Shown here piece by piece: positions 49,504 to 60,934 of a DNA stretch of 64,000 bases. The stretch is taken from contig NZ_LN831035.1 in assembly GCF_001457655.1 (NCBI RefSeq), forward strand, positions 558,001-622,000. The letters run 5' to 3'. A program made the translations under genes and the position numbers. Below the pieces are notes generated by a model. It saw nothing but the letters and a program-made list of their open reading frames with translations, ran no database searches and had not been told where the DNA came from. This DNA is from Haemophilus influenzae (GTDB lineage Bacteria > Pseudomonadota > Gammaproteobacteria > Enterobacterales > Pasteurellaceae). Position 1 is the stretch's first letter. The number at the start of each line of letters is the position of its first letter.

Positions 49504-52311
49504 TTATTCTGATTTTGCGCGGGTTGGTTCAGAATAAACGTGGCTAATTGCACAATGATGTCCTGCCGCGCCTTTTCCATAGAAATAATAACGAGAATCC
49601 TGCCAAGCCCTAATTGGGAAAGCCTCTGGCATTTCATCATTTGCTTTCGCTAAAGTCATCTCCGCTTTTGTATGGGGCTCTGAAGAAATTGTACCTAAAC
49701 GTCCATTAAATTCATAAGTGCGGACAAATTTTGATACTTTCTCGAGCGTTTCAGGTTCATCTACATTAATTGCTGGATCAATAGATTCAACAACTTCTTG
49801 AGGTTTATATGAACTTAAACGATCTAAAGATTCTTGTACTTTTTTCTGTACCGATTCATTAGCTGGTTGAGTAATAAAATCTAATGCAGGTTTTACATCA
49901 GGGGATTTTTCTTCAATGACAATTCCCATTGCTGGCGTGATAAACCCTTTTTTAGTTTTCTCTTGCTCAAGCAATTCATCCACAGATAAGAAATGATTTT
50001 CTTTTGTCAGATTTACCGTTGAATAATCAATCCAAGCCTTGCCACTTGCCAATTCAGGCGAAACCACCGCAGCAAATAATGGCATTGGCGATTTTGGCTC
50101 TTGATTACGGCGACGACGCTGATTATTCGCTGCACGTAAATGACGTGGAGTACGACGCTGACGCTCTTGACGTTCAGAACGCTGGTTCTGATGAACGGGT
50201 TTTTCATCATTATTTTGAACCGTAATTACATCCACTTCTGGCATTTTTTCAGTCGTGCTGAAGTTATTTTCAACAACTGTTTCATTATCTTCAACGCGCA
50301 CGCGTTTACGTAAATCACGGCGTTGGCGGCGTTGAGTTACAGGCTCAGTTCTTTCTTCTTTAGCCTCAAAAACAGGTGTAGAATTTACCGCACTTTCAGC
50401 GATACTTTCTTCCACTAAGTTACGGCGCGGACGGCGTTGATTACGCTCACGGACATTACGAACCTGTTCTTCGGTTCTTTCTGTTTCGTTATTTTCAGAA
50501 CGTGGACGACGAGAAGAACGACGATCCTGTGAACGGCGTTGATTACGATTAGGATTGCGCGAAGTGCGGTTATTTTTCGGTTTGTTTTCTTCAGATTTAG
50601 TCGCAAATAAACCTTTAATCTTCGCAATAATTTTAGCTAACAAAGAGGGTTCATTTGATTTACGCTCAACTGGCGTTGGGGCTGCTTCTGAAATAGAAAG
50701 CGCAACTACTGCACTTTCAACCGCTGGTTGTTCAATAACAGCTGTTGTTTCCACATTACGAGAAACCAGTGATTCTTCAGTATTTTCATCTTTCTCACAG
50801 TGAATTTTCGCTAAATTATAGCTTAATTCATTTACTTCTTCGCCATCACGTAAGCGGAAAACGCTAAAGTGCGGTGTTTCCATTGCTTCATTTGGGGCAA
50901 CAATAATATCGACATTATGACGCTTTTCAATATTGCTGATTGCTTTGCGTTTTTCATTAAGAAGATAAGAGGCAATTTGTACTGGCACAATGGTATGCAC
51001 TTGCTTAGTGTTTTCTTTTAATGCTTCTTCTTCCAGCAAACGCAAAATAGATAAAGAAAGAGATTCATTATCACGCACTTTGCCTGTTCCTTGACAACGA
51101 GGGCAAATATGGTGCGAAGATTCGCCCAATGATGGGCTTAAACGCTGACGTGACATTTCTAACAAACCAAAACGAGAAATTCGGCTAATTTGAATACGGG
51201 CGCGATCTGGACGAACCGCATCACGAATACGATTTTCTACTTCACGTTGATGGCGGATTGGTGTCATATCAATGAAATCGATAACAACTAAACCACCTAA
51301 GTCACGTAAACGTAATTGACGCGCGATTTCATCTGCCGCTTCAAGGTTGGTATTTAATGCCGTTTCTTCAATATCGCCACCACGAGTAGAACGTGCGGAG
51401 TTAATATCAATGGCGGTTAATGCTTCAGTTACATCAATAACGATTGAACCGCCAGAAGGTAAACGCACTTCACGTTGGAATGCGGATTCAATTTGAGATT
51501 CAATTTGATAGTGGCTGAAAAGTGGCACTTCGCCTTGATAAAGTTTCACGCGATTGATGAAATCAGGACGCACAAGTTTGATATGCTCTTTCGCTTTCTC
51601 AAAAATTTTTGGGCTATCAATCAGGATCTCACCAATATCACGACGCAAATAATCGCGAATAGCGCGTACAATCACATCGCTTTCTTGATGAATTAAAAAT
51701 GGAGCTGGACGACTTTGTGAAGCTTGTTTGATCGCTTCCCAATGATGTAATAATACTTTTAAATCCCATTGTAATTCTTCTGGCGATTTTCCCACACCAG
51801 CAGTACGGACGATTAAGCCTACACCGTCAGGCACATCTAATGAACTTAATGCCTCTTTTAGTTCAGTACGTTCATCGCCCTCAATACGGCGAGAAATTCC
51901 TCCTGCCCGTGGATTATTCGGCATAAACACCAAATAACTACCGGCAAGAGAAACAAAAGTAGTTAAGGCTGCACCTTTGTTTCCTCTTTCTTCTTTATTA
52001 ACTTGAACGATAACTTCCTGTCCTTCAGTCAAAATATCGCGAATATTCGGACGACCTTGAAAAACATAATCATCAGGAAAATATTCACGGGCAATTTCTT
52101 TTAAAGGTAAAAAACCGTGACGTTCTGCACCATAATCTACAAAAGCCGCTTCTAAGCTTGGCTCAACGCGAGTAATTTTTCCTTTGTAGATATTCGCTTT
52201 TTTTTGTTCGTGTCCTGGACTTTCAATGTCCAAGTCAAAAAGGCGTTGTCCATCGACAAGCGCGACACGCAACTCTTCTTTTTGAGTTGCATTGATTAAC
52301 ATTCTTTTCAT
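49504..52311 (-). CDS. rne: Ribonuclease E
   Basis: Essential endoribonuclease for mRNA decay and rRNA/tRNA maturation, membrane-associated. The 935-residue protein has the S1 RNA-binding domain (about 35-120), the DNase I-like catalytic domain with metal-binding aspartates in [19 protein letters not shown] and [11 protein letters not shown], and the Zn-link CPRCQGTGK near 403. The C-terminal half (from about 510) is low-complexity, Arg/Gln/Asn-rich ([28 protein letters not shown]), the scaffold for RNA and degradosome partners. It is shorter than E. coli RNase E (1061). The start at 52311 gives the family N-terminus [10 protein letters not shown]. Confidence 0.96.
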   Translation of the reverse strand: MKRMLINATQKEELRVALVDGQRLFDLDIESPGHEQKKANIYKGKITRVEPSLEAAFVDYGAERHGFLPLKEIAREYFPDDYVFQGRPNIRDILTEGQEVIVQVNKEERGNKGAALTTFVSLAGSYLVFMPNNPRAGGISRRIEGDERTELKEALSSLDVPDGVGLIVRTAGVGKSPEELQWDLKVLLHHWEAIKQASQSRPAPFLIHQESDVIVRAIRDYLRRDIGEILIDSPKIFEKAKEHIKLVRPDFINRVKLYQGEVPLFSHYQIESQIESAFQREVRLPSGGSIVIDVTEALTAIDINSARSTRGGDIEETALNTNLEAADEIARQLRLRDLGGLVVIDFIDMTPIRHQREVENRIRDAVRPDRARIQISRISRFGLLEMSRQRLSPSLGESSHHICPRCQGTGKVRDNESLSLSILRLLEEEALKENTKQVHTIVPVQIASYLLNEKRKAISNIEKRHNVDIIVAPNEAMETPHFSVFRLRDGEEVNELSYNLAKIHCEKDENTEESLVSRNVETTAVIEQPAVESAVVALSISEAAPTPVERKSNEPSLLAKIIAKIKGLFATKSEENKPKNNRTSRNPNRNQRRSQDRRSSRRPRSENNETERTEEQVRNVRERNQRRPRRNLVEESIAESAVNSTPVFEAKEERTEPVTQRRQRRDLRKRVRVEDNETVVENNFSTTEKMPEVDVITVQNNDEKPVHQNQRSERQERQRRTPRHLRAANNQRRRRNQEPKSPMPLFAAVVSPELASGKAWIDYSTVNLTKENHFLSVDELLEQEKTKKGFITPAMGIVIEEKSPDVKPALDFITQPANESVQKKVQESLDRLSSYKPQEVVESIDPAINVDEPETLEKVSKFVRTYEFNGRLGTISSEPHTKAEMTLAKANDEMPEAFPIRAWQDSRYYFYGKGAAGHHCAISHVYSEPTRAKSE

Positions 52312-52367
52312 TGTCAATTCTCTTATTAAATATTTAAAAAAAACTCAAAATAAACCGCACTTTGCTT

Positions 52368-52490
52368 CGTTATCGACCTCGTGTTTCTCGCGCCAGTCAA
52401 TCTCACGACTGTATGTTGCTGGGTGCATTGATAACGTTATTAAGCATAAATATTTGCTTGATAAAACAACGCGATATTCCGCACGCGTTG
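52368..52490 (-). promoter_or_regulatory. rne 5' leader with conserved autoregulatory stem-loop
   Basis: On the rne strand, CGTTATC (52436-52430) pairs with GATAACG (52374-52368) enclosing ~55 bases with further stems, including GCGCGAGAAACACG. A second hairpin, CAACGCG/CGCGTTG, lies at 52467-52490. RNase E feeds back on its own mRNA through a conserved leader hairpin (hp2; Rfam rne5) in gamma-proteobacteria, and H. influenzae is among the species where it was recognised, as I recall. The ~420-base gap 52312-52732 otherwise holds the rne and rluC promoters, which I cannot place firmly. Confidence 0.7.
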
Positions 52491-52732
52491 CAAATGGCTG
52501 ATTTATTTTAAGAAAAATGTTGATTATCAATGTCTTATGCCAATTGCTGCATTGAGTTTTTACCAACAAAACTTATCCTTTTTTACGCAAATTCTTAGGC
52601 GCAAAAAGAGGCTCTATTATCCATAGAAAACGATTAATTAGCAAGGCGAATTTGCGTTCATAGAGTGACGTTCATATTACGTTTATAGTGCCTTTATGAT
52701 ATGATTTGCAGCGATTTTCAAAAGGAAAAAAA

Positions 52733-53701
52733 ATGACAAAACAAAATGAAAAAATCATTAATTCATCCGTAAAAATGCTGACAATTAGTGAAGATGAAAG
52801 TGGACAACGAATTGATAATTATTTATTAGCAAAACTCAAAGGTGTACCCAAAAGTTTAATTTATCGCATTGTGCGTAAAGGCGAAGTGCGAGTAAACAAA
52901 GGCAGAATTAAACCAGAATATAAATTGCAAACAGGCGATGTTGTACGCATTCCACCTGTGCGTGTGGCTGAAAAAAATGATGTGCCGATTTCAAAAAATC
53001 TCAATAAAGTTGCCGCACTTGAAAACCAAATTTTGTTTGAAGATGATTGCTTGATTATTTTAAATAAACCCTCAGGAATCGCGGTGCATGGCGGAAGTGG
53101 TTTAAATTTTGGTGTGATTGAAGCCTTACGAGCATTACGCCCAGAAGCACGCTTTTTAGAACTGGTTCATCGTTTAGATCGCGATACATCAGGCATTTTA
53201 TTAATTGCCAAAAAACGTTCAGCATTACGCAATTTGCACGAACAACTTCGCGTCAAAACCGTTCAAAAAGATTATTTAGCGTTAGTACGTGGGCAATGGC
53301 AATCCCATATAAAAGTTATTCAAGCCTCTCTTTTGAAAAATGAATTATCTAGCGGAGAGCGCATTGTGCGTGTCAGCGAGCAAGGAAAACCATCTGAAAC
53401 CCGCTTCAGCATTGAAGAACGCTATATAAATGCTACGCTTGTGAAGGCTTCACCAGTCACAGGGCGAACCCATCAAATTCGTGTGCATACACAATATGCT
53501 GGGCATCCTATTGCATTAGATGATAAATACGGCGATAAAGATTTTGATAAACAAATGAATGAATTAGGATTAAATCGTTTGTTTTTGCACGCTTTTTCAA
53601 TTCGGTTTGAACACCCTAAAAATGGCGAAACACTACGTTTCAATGCACCACTAGATCATCAAATGAAAGCAATTTTGCAAAAGTTGCGGGAAAGCAAATA
53701 G
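52733..53701 (+). CDS. rluC: 23S rRNA pseudouridine synthase RluC
   Basis: Makes pseudouridines 955, 2504 and 2580 in 23S rRNA. The 322-residue protein has an N-terminal S4 domain (GQRIDNYLLAKLKGVPKSLIYRIVRKGEVRVNKGRIKP) and the RluA-type catalytic domain with the aspartate in HRLDRDTSGILLIAK. PVTGRTHQIRVH follows. I chose the ATG at 52733 (AAGGAAAA upstream). It is divergent from rne, the same as in E. coli. Confidence 0.96.
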   Translation: MTKQNEKIINSSVKMLTISEDESGQRIDNYLLAKLKGVPKSLIYRIVRKGEVRVNKGRIKPEYKLQTGDVVRIPPVRVAEKNDVPISKNLNKVAALENQILFEDDCLIILNKPSGIAVHGGSGLNFGVIEALRALRPEARFLELVHRLDRDTSGILLIAKKRSALRNLHEQLRVKTVQKDYLALVRGQWQSHIKVIQASLLKNELSSGERIVRVSEQGKPSETRFSIEERYINATLVKASPVTGRTHQIRVHTQYAGHPIALDDKYGDKDFDKQMNELGLNRLFLHAFSIRFEHPKNGETLRFNAPLDHQMKAILQKLRESK

Positions 53702-53791
53702 ACAATATTTCTGTTTATTGCTACACTTACACACGGAGACAACTCGTTTCTATCAACAAATTTCATAATAACGACAACAAAGGATAGCAAA

Positions 53792-54067
53792 ATGGCAAAA
53801 GGACAATCTTTACAAGATCCTTATTTAAATGCGCTTCGTCGTGAACGCATTCCTGTATCAATTTACCTTGTAAACGGAATTAAACTTCAAGGTCAAATTG
53901 AATCATTCGATCAATTCGTGATTTTATTAAAAAACACAGTGAACCAAATGGTATATAAACACGCAATTTCAACGGTTGTACCTGCTCGTTCAGTTTCGCA
54001 TCACAATAATAATCATCATACTGCTCCAACAGAAGCAGTTGAAAACGTGGAAACTCAAGCAGAGTAA
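53792..54067 (+). CDS. hfq: RNA chaperone Hfq
   Basis: Hexameric Sm-like protein that pairs small RNAs with mRNAs. The 91-residue sequence carries Sm1 ([33 protein letters not shown]) and Sm2 ([10 protein letters not shown]). The C-terminal tail is short, with a His/Asn-rich stretch (SHHNNNHH), compared with 102 residues in E. coli. In E. coli miaA-hfq-hflX are adjacent; here hfq stands between rluC and tyrR. An inverted-USS terminator follows. Confidence 0.97.
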   Translation: MAKGQSLQDPYLNALRRERIPVSIYLVNGIKLQGQIESFDQFVILLKNTVNQMVYKHAISTVVPARSVSHHNNNHHTAPTEAVENVETQAE

Positions 54068-54101
54068 TCACAACACCATTAATGGACAATCAATATTTAT
54101 T

Positions 54102-54145
54102 AAGTGCGGTTGAAAATTCTTAGGAAATTTCAACCGCACTTTTTC
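54102..54145. terminator. Inverted-USS terminator between hfq and tyrR
   Basis: AAGTGCGGTTGAAA and TTTCAACCGCACTT pair around a short AT loop and are followed by TTT. Two uptake sequences act as a bidirectional terminator between convergent genes. Confidence 0.8.
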
Positions 54146-54162
54146 CATTTCAAATCGGAAAA

Positions 54163-55119
54163 TTATTTTCCAATTCCATATTGTTTCAATTTATTCGCAA
54201 TCGCAGTATGGGAAACGCCTAAACGTTGAGCTAATTTTCGCGTGCTTGGATATTCTGCATAAAATAATTTTAGAACTTGTGCTTCATAAGATCCGATGAT
54301 TTCATCTAAGGTTTTATTTCCAAATTCATCCAAAGAAATTACCGCACTTTGTGGCGGAGCAAGATTTAAACTTTCGATAGTCAAATGATTATCTTGTACC
54401 AGAGAGCAGGCACGATAAAGGGTGTTATAAAGCTCACGAACATTCCCTTTCCAATCATATTTCTGCAAATAAAGAAGAAAATCTTTATCGAAAGTTGGTT
54501 TTGCAATTTTTAATTCTTCACTGATTTCCTGTAAAAAACCTTGTGCCAGTGGCTCAATATCTGCAACGCGATTGCGTAATGCAGGCACATTAATAGTGAG
54601 AACATTTAAGCGATGAAATAAATCAGCACGAACTTTACCTTGCTCAACAAGCAAATGGAGTGGAACCTGTGATGTGCAAATCACGCGCACATTTGCATAA
54701 TGCTCCTTTTCTTCGCCTACTCGACGGAAAGATCCATCCGTTAAAAAACGCAATAATTTAGCCTGCAAACCCAATGAAAGTTCAGCAATACCATCGAGTA
54801 AAACTGTACCCTCATTTGCGTATTCAAAAAAACCAATGGTTTCACTGTCGCCAACTTTTCGACCAAACATTTCACTTTCCGCATCTTCATCAGGCAATCC
54901 TGCACAGTTTACTGCGATAAATTTTTTATCTCGACGTAAACTCTGATAATGGCAGGCTTTCGCTAACAAATCCTTTCCTGTCCCCGTTTCGCCTTGAATT
55001 AACAAAGGCACATCAAACATAGCAAAACGTTTCGCGTTTTCTACCGCACTTTTCATCGCTTCACTTTGTACAACAAAACAATCGAAGGGTTTTTGAGGAT
55101 CAAATTTAGAAATCGTCAT
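54163..55119 (-). CDS. tyrR: TyrR-type regulator, short form
   Basis: The 318-residue protein has a sigma54-activator-like AAA+ domain (Walker A GETGTGKD near 43; GTVLLDGIAELSLGLQAKLLRFL) and a C-terminal helix-turn-helix (STRKLAQRLGVSHTAIANKLKQYG) as in TyrR. The ACT and PAS domains at the N-terminus of the 513-residue E. coli TyrR are absent. The GAFTGA loop that contacts sigma-54 is replaced (GFFEYANEG region), consistent with a sigma-70 repressor. H. influenzae is known to have such a short TyrR that represses but lacks the activation domain. Confidence 0.92.
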   Translation of the reverse strand: MTISKFDPQKPFDCFVVQSEAMKSAVENAKRFAMFDVPLLIQGETGTGKDLLAKACHYQSLRRDKKFIAVNCAGLPDEDAESEMFGRKVGDSETIGFFEYANEGTVLLDGIAELSLGLQAKLLRFLTDGSFRRVGEEKEHYANVRVICTSQVPLHLLVEQGKVRADLFHRLNVLTINVPALRNRVADIEPLAQGFLQEISEELKIAKPTFDKDFLLYLQKYDWKGNVRELYNTLYRACSLVQDNHLTIESLNLAPPQSAVISLDEFGNKTLDEIIGSYEAQVLKLFYAEYPSTRKLAQRLGVSHTAIANKLKQYGIGK

Positions 55120-55231
55120 ATTCAGGGAATGGAAATAATTAAGATATGGCTATGATAATTTCTTTACAACAAAGTGTAAATATTATTTTACAAGGTAAAA
55201 ATGCGACCATTTTTGACCGCACTTTATATAG

Positions 55232-56659
55232 CTAAGGTTTTAACATTTTTTCTGCTTCACGAACACGAACAAGGAATTGTTTACGTTCAGCTGAACTCAT
55301 ACCGCTGCTAGTACCGGGTAATTTAACAGTAAGAGGATTCACTGCTCGACCGTTAATACGAAATTCATAATGTAAATGCGGCCCCGTAGAAATGCCCGTG
55401 TTACCAGAAAGCGCAATACGTTCGCCTTTTTTAACGGTTTGCCCTGCTTTTACTAAGGATTTGCTCAAGTGCATATAAACAGTTTGATATTCACGCCCGT
55501 GACGCAACATAACATAACGCCCAGCACCGCCAGCCTGATAAGCGACCTTTTCAACTGTACCATCTGCTGGTGCAATAACTGGTGTGCCTTGAGAAACAGA
55601 GAAATCCACGCCTTTATGGGGACGAACACGTCCTGTTACTGGATGGCGACGATTTGGATTAAAAGGGGAGGAAACTCGCGCTTGTCGCTGCAATGGATAA
55701 CGAGCAAAACCTTTGCCTAAAGTTTCCCCTTGCTGATTATAATAACGACCATTTGCCGCTTGCACTGCATAATAATTTTTACCACCAGATGAAATACGTA
55801 ACGCTTCAACATTACCTTGACCTGTAAGTTTATCGCCTAAATATTCACGAGAAACTAAAATGGCAAATTGAGTGCCTTTTTTTAGTTTTCGTAAACTCAC
55901 TTGCCATTGTAAGGCGTTACTAAGTTGGCTAATTTGTCGCGTATCAAGACCTTGTTCTCTTAAACTACTATTTAAAGAATTTTGAATCTCGCCTTTTAAT
56001 ACTTCTTTTCGCCAAATACTTTTCTTTTCAATAACTTGGCGTTTAAATTTCCCATCTTCGAGACGTTCATAAATACGTTCTTCTTTTTCAGAAACCAGCC
56101 AATTTAAATATTCCAAGTTATCATTTTTATTTAAAATCCAGTAAAATTGCTGACCTGCTTTTAAGTGGGCTAATTCGGGATCAAGCTTAATCAACGGTTG
56201 TACTGATGAATCATCTAAACCAGATAAAACTAAAACATCTTTTAACGTATCCCCTTCGGTTACCGTATAGCTAAATTGATCAGTAATTCTTATGGCTTGA
56301 TCGGCCGCGTCTAATAAACCATTGAGTGCGTCTTGTGCGTGTTGAGGTAAAGTACCGAGATCATCTGAAGATAGTTTTACTTCATCAACTTCATCATCTT
56401 TTGCTTGCAGTTCATCATCATAAGAGGTGGCATCTTCATCAGGTTGAAGTGCGGTGGAATTTTTATTTGGCGATGTATTTAACTCGTGATATTCCCCACT
56501 GTCAGAGGTGGAAAATATGGGATTTTCTTCAGATTTGTCTTTTATTGTAAGTAAAATGCCTGTCAAAATAAGCAGAATAGCAACAAAAAACACGCCTACT
56601 TTTATATATGTGCGTTTTTTTCGTCTATCTCGAGCTAATTTTACGTGTTGCACTGGCAT
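55232..56659 (-). CDS. mepM: Murein DD-endopeptidase MepM (M23 family)
   Basis: Cuts peptide cross-links to let the wall expand. The 475-residue protein has one N-terminal membrane segment (about 20-40), an acidic linker, a LysM/OapA-like region ([25 protein letters not shown], about 133-190) and a C-terminal M23 metallopeptidase domain. Zinc ligands are in RPHKGVDFS (HxxxD) and [14 protein letters not shown] GPHLHYEF. It is divergent from znuC, matching yebA(mepM)-znu in E. coli. Confidence 0.93.
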   Translation of the reverse strand: MPVQHVKLARDRRKKRTYIKVGVFFVAILLILTGILLTIKDKSEENPIFSTSDSGEYHELNTSPNKNSTALQPDEDATSYDDELQAKDDEVDEVKLSSDDLGTLPQHAQDALNGLLDAADQAIRITDQFSYTVTEGDTLKDVLVLSGLDDSSVQPLIKLDPELAHLKAGQQFYWILNKNDNLEYLNWLVSEKEERIYERLEDGKFKRQVIEKKSIWRKEVLKGEIQNSLNSSLREQGLDTRQISQLSNALQWQVSLRKLKKGTQFAILVSREYLGDKLTGQGNVEALRISSGGKNYYAVQAANGRYYNQQGETLGKGFARYPLQRQARVSSPFNPNRRHPVTGRVRPHKGVDFSVSQGTPVIAPADGTVEKVAYQAGGAGRYVMLRHGREYQTVYMHLSKSLVKAGQTVKKGERIALSGNTGISTGPHLHYEFRINGRAVNPLTVKLPGTSSGMSSAERKQFLVRVREAEKMLKP

Positions 56660-56830
56660 CCCTAAAATAAAAAAGTTTTCAGCATTCAGACTACAGATTA
56701 TAAAGAAAATTCATTCCTATGGAAAAAGCATTATTCAAATGCTTAAATATTCGACACAAGAGAGAAAATCTTGAGAATTCTATAAAAATGCGTTATTTTC
56801 CCCAACCATTGTTGAAAACACGGCGATTTT

Positions 56831-57637
56831 ATGAATATCACAGCCATTCGCAACGAGCAAAACCAACAACCGCTCATTCAATTAAAAAATATCAATGTGG
56901 TTTTCGCACAAAAAACCGCTCTGCAAGATATTAATTTAAATATCTATCCCAATTCTATTATTACCATTGTGGGGCCAAATGGTGGCGGAAAATCAACGTT
57001 ATTAAAAACCTTATTAAAACTACAAACGCCCACTTCTGGCGAAGTCATTTATAGTAAAAATGTTCGTATTGGTTATGTTCCACAAAAAATCCATTTAGAT
57101 CATAGTTTACCCATCACGGTTGAGCGATTTCTTTCGCTAAAAAAAGGCATTAAAACACAAGAAATATCCACCGCACTTGAGCAACTTTCTATTTCACATT
57201 TACGCAAAAATAATATGCAAAAACTATCTGGTGGCGAAATGCAACGGGTATTATTGGCGCGTGCAATTTTAAATAAACCAAATTTACTTGTGCTAGACGA
57301 ACCCACTCAAGGCGTAGATATTACTGGGCAGGCAGAACTTTATCAGCTCATTCATCAAACCCAACAAAAATTAAATTGTGCTGTATTGATGGTATCACAC
57401 GATTTACACATTGTGATGGCAGACAGTAAAGAAGTATTGTGTATTAACCAACATATTTGTTGTGCAGGTACGCCTGATGTTCTCTCAAATGATCCAACAT
57501 TTATGCGTTTATGGGGAAATCAGATCGCACAAAATATCGGCTTTTATACCCATCATCACAATCATCATCACACTTTACACGGAGATGTGTGCGGTTGTAA
57601 TTCATCAGCAGTGCATTGTCAAAATAAGGATAAATAA
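56831..57637 (+). CDS. znuC: Zinc ABC transporter ATP-binding protein
   Basis: Powers ZnuABC zinc import. The 268-residue ATPase has Walker [12 protein letters not shown], signature [14 protein letters not shown], Walker B LLVLDEPT and the H-loop VSHDLH. The C-terminus is rich in His and Cys ([20 protein letters not shown]), a likely zinc-binding tail that could sense the ion. Its stop overlaps the znuB start (ATGTT). The binding protein znuA is not adjacent here, though in E. coli it lies beside mepM. Confidence 0.95.
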   Translation: MNITAIRNEQNQQPLIQLKNINVVFAQKTALQDINLNIYPNSIITIVGPNGGGKSTLLKTLLKLQTPTSGEVIYSKNVRIGYVPQKIHLDHSLPITVERFLSLKKGIKTQEISTALEQLSISHLRKNNMQKLSGGEMQRVLLARAILNKPNLLVLDEPTQGVDITGQAELYQLIHQTQQKLNCAVLMVSHDLHIVMADSKEVLCINQHICCAGTPDVLSNDPTFMRLWGNQIAQNIGFYTHHHNHHHTLHGDVCGCNSSAVHCQNKDK

Positions 57638-58422
57638 TGTTTGAAATTTTATTTCCAGCCTTTTTAACAGGCATTTTGCTTTCACTTATTACTGCGCCAC
57701 TTGGCGTATTTGTAGTGTGGCGGAAAATGGCTTATTTTGGCGACACACTTTCTCACTCTGCCTTGCTCGGTGTGGCGTTAGGGATTTTCTTACAAGTCAA
57801 TCCTTACATTGCGATTGTGGTGCTGACCTTAATTCTTGCTATCGCAATGGTGTGGTTAGAAAGCAATACGCAATTTTCTATTGATACCTTGCTCGGCATT
57901 ATCGCCCATAGCTGTTTATCTCTCGGCGTTGTGACAGTAGGATTATTACGGAATGTACGGGTAGATTTAATGAATTATTTATTTGGGGATTTGCTCGCAA
58001 TTAATTATACCGATTTAATTTATATTGGCATTGGCGTGATAATTGTGCTTTCAACATTAATTTACTTTTGGCAATCCTTACTTTCCACCACCGTATCGCC
58101 AGAACTCGCGCAAGTTGAAGGCATTAATATCAAAAAAATGCGTTTTATTTTAATGATATTAACCGCATTGACTATTGCCTTGAGTATGAAATTTGTCGGT
58201 GCATTAATAATCACATCCTTATTAATAATCCCTGCGGCAACCGCTCGTCGCTTTGCGAGAACACCTGAATCTATGGTGGGCTGGGCGATTGTAGTCAGTA
58301 TGTTGTCAATTATAGCTGGGCTAATCTTATCAGCCTTTTATGATACCGCTGCTGGGCCTTCCGTTGTGATTTGTTCAGCGTTTTTATTTGTCTTATCACT
58401 CTTCAAAAAAGAGCGATTATGA
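57637..58422 (+). CDS. znuB: Zinc ABC transporter permease
   Basis: The 261-residue membrane protein of the ABC-3 (FecCD-like) permease family has seven to eight hydrophobic segments. Conserved blocks are [27 protein letters not shown] near the N-terminus and [29 protein letters not shown] near 190. It starts on the last base of the znuC stop, so the two are coupled. No Zur box was found by eye in the 170 bases before znuC. Confidence 0.95.
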   Translation: MFEILFPAFLTGILLSLITAPLGVFVVWRKMAYFGDTLSHSALLGVALGIFLQVNPYIAIVVLTLILAIAMVWLESNTQFSIDTLLGIIAHSCLSLGVVTVGLLRNVRVDLMNYLFGDLLAINYTDLIYIGIGVIIVLSTLIYFWQSLLSTTVSPELAQVEGINIKKMRFILMILTALTIALSMKFVGALIITSLLIIPAATARRFARTPESMVGWAIVVSMLSIIAGLILSAFYDTAAGPSVVICSAFLFVLSLFKKERL

Positions 58423-58510
58423 GCTTGCCCAACCAGTGAAAACCATTTGCGCCACAGTTTAATTCTTGATAAAGTGCGGTCGATTTTTACGGTCTTTTTA
58501 GGATAACAAA

Positions 58511-59458
58511 ATGAACCAAGAATATTTAGATTTTGAATTGCCGATTGCAGAATTAGAAGCAAAAATTGAAGCATTACATGCAGCATCGGATGATAAAGTT
58601 GATTTAACTGATGAAATCAAACGCTTACAAAAGAAAAGTAACGAACTCACTAAAAAAACCTTTGCTAACCTTGATGCTTGGCAAGTTTCACGTATGGCAC
58701 GTCATCCAAACCGCCCTTATACATTAGATTATATTGAACATATTTTTACGGAATTTGAAGAACTTGCTGGCGACCGCGCTTTTGCTGATGATAAAGCGAT
58801 TGTTGGTGGCTTGGCACGTTTAGATGGTCGCCCAGTGATGGTTATCGGTCATCAAAAAGGTCGTTCTGTAAAAGAAAAAGTACAACGCAATTTTGGTATG
58901 CCAGCCCCCGAAGGCTATCGTAAAGCGTTACGTTTAATGGAAATGGCTGAACGTTTTAAATTGCCAATTATTACATTTATTGATACTCCAGGGGCTTATC
59001 CAGGTATTGGCGCAGAAGAACGTGGTCAAGCGGAAGCTATTGCTCGCAACTTACGCGAAATGGCACAACTTACCGTTCCTGTTATTTGTACCGTTATCGG
59101 CGAAGGCGGTTCGGGCGGTGCATTAGCTATTGGCGTGGGCGATAAAGTGAATATGTTGCAGTATTCCACTTATTCTGTTATCTCGCCTGAAGGTTGCGCT
59201 TCTATTCTTTGGAAAAGTGCGGAAAAAGCATCGACTGCAGCGGAAGTAATGGGATTAACTGCAAGCCGTTTGAAAGAATTAAATCTTATCGATAGCATTG
59301 TGCAAGAACCTTTAGGTGGTGCGCATCGTAATTATCTAGAAATAGCTGAAAACTTAAAACTTCGTTTAAAAGAAGATTTATCAGAACTTGACGGACTAAG
59401 CAAAGAAGAATTATTAAATAGACGTTATGAACGTTTAATGTCTTACGGTTATTGCTAA
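58511..59458 (+). CDS. accA: Acetyl-CoA carboxylase carboxyltransferase alpha subunit
   Basis: Transfers carboxyl groups from biotin to acetyl-CoA to make malonyl-CoA in the first step of fatty acid synthesis, with AccD. The 315-residue protein has a coiled N-terminal segment ([15 protein letters not shown]), [57 protein letters not shown] and the oxyanion-hole block [15 protein letters not shown]. Normal length; a terminator follows. Confidence 0.97.
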   Translation: MNQEYLDFELPIAELEAKIEALHAASDDKVDLTDEIKRLQKKSNELTKKTFANLDAWQVSRMARHPNRPYTLDYIEHIFTEFEELAGDRAFADDKAIVGGLARLDGRPVMVIGHQKGRSVKEKVQRNFGMPAPEGYRKALRLMEMAERFKLPIITFIDTPGAYPGIGAEERGQAEAIARNLREMAQLTVPVICTVIGEGGSGGALAIGVGDKVNMLQYSTYSVISPEGCASILWKSAEKASTAAEVMGLTASRLKELNLIDSIVQEPLGGAHRNYLEIAENLKLRLKEDLSELDGLSKEELLNRRYERLMSYGYC

Positions 59459-59469
59459 CTAACATTCTA

Positions 59470-59498
59470 AAAGAGCGGTGATTTTTGCCGCTCTTTTT
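59470..59498 (+). terminator. Terminator after accA
   Basis: AAAGAGCGG and CCGCTCTTTT pair around TGATTTTTG and are followed by a T run, 11 bases past the accA stop. Confidence 0.85.
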
Positions 59499-59530
59499 TG
59501 ATCTAAATATACAACAAAGGAGAAAACACA

Positions 59531-59635
59531 ATGAAAACCACCTTTGAACTGGGTTCTTACGAGTTACAAACCATTGCTGCACGTTTTGAAATTCTTAATC
59601 CAAGCAGTAACTATAAAGCTGAAAAAGTTGCCTAA
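59531..59635 (+). CDS. 34-residue small ORF coupled to tilS
   Basis: ATG at 59531 with AGGAG eight bases upstream, coding [20 protein letters not shown]... and ending at a TAA (59633-59635) whose last base is the A of the tilS ATG. A strong RBS, a start after the accA terminator and a TAATG overlap suggest it is translated and delivers ribosomes to tilS, which lacks its own clear RBS. No membrane segment or known motif. It may be a leader peptide, a genuine small protein or the remnant of a larger gene. Confidence 0.6.
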   Translation: MKTTFELGSYELQTIAARFEILNPSSNYKAEKVA

Positions 59636-60927
59636 TGGATTTACTTTCAGACATTGAAAAACAACTCCAAAAAGCCACCGCTCAAGGGTTTCTTATCGCC
59701 TTGAGTGGTGGTTTGGATTCTACTGTACTTCTTTCTTTATTTGCAAAACTTCGTCAAAAACAACCGCACTTACCGCCTTTATCAGTACGAGCTATCCACA
59801 TTCATCACGGATTAAGCCCCAATGCCGACAGTTGGGCTAAACATTGCCAAGACTTATGCGATCAATTTCAAATTCCGTTGATTATTGAGCGAGTACAAGT
59901 AGATAAAACCAATGGCATTGAGGCTGGGGCGCGTGAAGCACGCTATCAAGCCATAAAAAAACATCTTCAAACGAAAGAAATGCTGGTTACAGCACATCAT
60001 CTAAACGATCAAACAGAAACATTTTTCTTAGCACTAAAACGTGGCAGTGGGCTACAAGGCTTAGGCGCAATGCAACAACAAAGCGTATTATTCGGCATGC
60101 CAATTTTACGCCCGTTGTTAAGTTTTACTCGCCCACAGTTAGAAGATTATGCTCAAAAAGAAAAACTCAACTGGATTACAGATGAAAGTAATAAAGATAA
60201 TCGATTTGATCGCAATTTCTTACGCAATGAAATTTTGCCAGAATTACGTGAACGCTGGGCTTATTTTGATTTAGCCGTGCAACGTTCCGCACAACATTGT
60301 TTTGAGCAACAACAGTTAATTAATGATTTATTGAGTGAAGCCTTTGCACAACATTGTCAAATTAAAAACCAATTTAAACTGTGCCAGTTCCGCCAATATT
60401 CTCTCGCAAAACAAACCGCACTTTTGCGTATGTGGCTTGCGGAAAACCAACTTGAAATGCCAAGTAAACGCCAACTTACACAGCTTATTAATGATGTCGT
60501 TTTTGCAAAAGAAGAGGCAAATCCTCAATTTCAGCTTGTAAATAAAGTTATTCGACGTTATCAAGATAGTTTATATTTAACTAAGCCGTTTTCTGATCTA
60601 ACCAAATGCTCCCTAAAATTAGAACAAAATACGCTAAATTTACCTGATAATTTAGGCAATCTCACTGTTCAAGAAAATGAACATAATCTGATTTTCTACT
60701 GGCAGGATTACTCTGTTACGCTGGAAAAAACGAACTTGCCTATTTCTATTCGTTTTGGCTATTCGGGCAAAGTGAAACATCATCCGAAACGCCCAAGAGA
60801 AGATATAAAAAAAATCTGGCAAGAATTAAGCGTACCACCTTGGGAACGAAATCGGATCCCTTTAATTTTTTATGGCAACGAGCTAAAAAGTGCGGTCGGT
60901 TTTTTTCGTGTTTTTGACGAGTTTTAA
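59635..60927 (+). CDS. tilS: tRNA(Ile)-lysidine synthase
   Basis: Converts the wobble C of tRNA-Ile(CAU) to lysidine so that it reads AUA; essential. The 430-residue protein has the PP-loop ATP motif ALSGGLDST at residues 22-30, [43 protein letters not shown], and the TilS C-terminal domain ending in [18 protein letters not shown]. Length and order of domains are normal. The start codon overlaps the stop of a 34-codon ORF. Confidence 0.95.
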   Translation: MDLLSDIEKQLQKATAQGFLIALSGGLDSTVLLSLFAKLRQKQPHLPPLSVRAIHIHHGLSPNADSWAKHCQDLCDQFQIPLIIERVQVDKTNGIEAGAREARYQAIKKHLQTKEMLVTAHHLNDQTETFFLALKRGSGLQGLGAMQQQSVLFGMPILRPLLSFTRPQLEDYAQKEKLNWITDESNKDNRFDRNFLRNEILPELRERWAYFDLAVQRSAQHCFEQQQLINDLLSEAFAQHCQIKNQFKLCQFRQYSLAKQTALLRMWLAENQLEMPSKRQLTQLINDVVFAKEEANPQFQLVNKVIRRYQDSLYLTKPFSDLTKCSLKLEQNTLNLPDNLGNLTVQENEHNLIFYWQDYSVTLEKTNLPISIRFGYSGKVKHHPKRPREDIKKIWQELSVPPWERNRIPLIFYGNELKSAVGFFRVFDEF

Positions 60928-60934
60928 AATCAAG

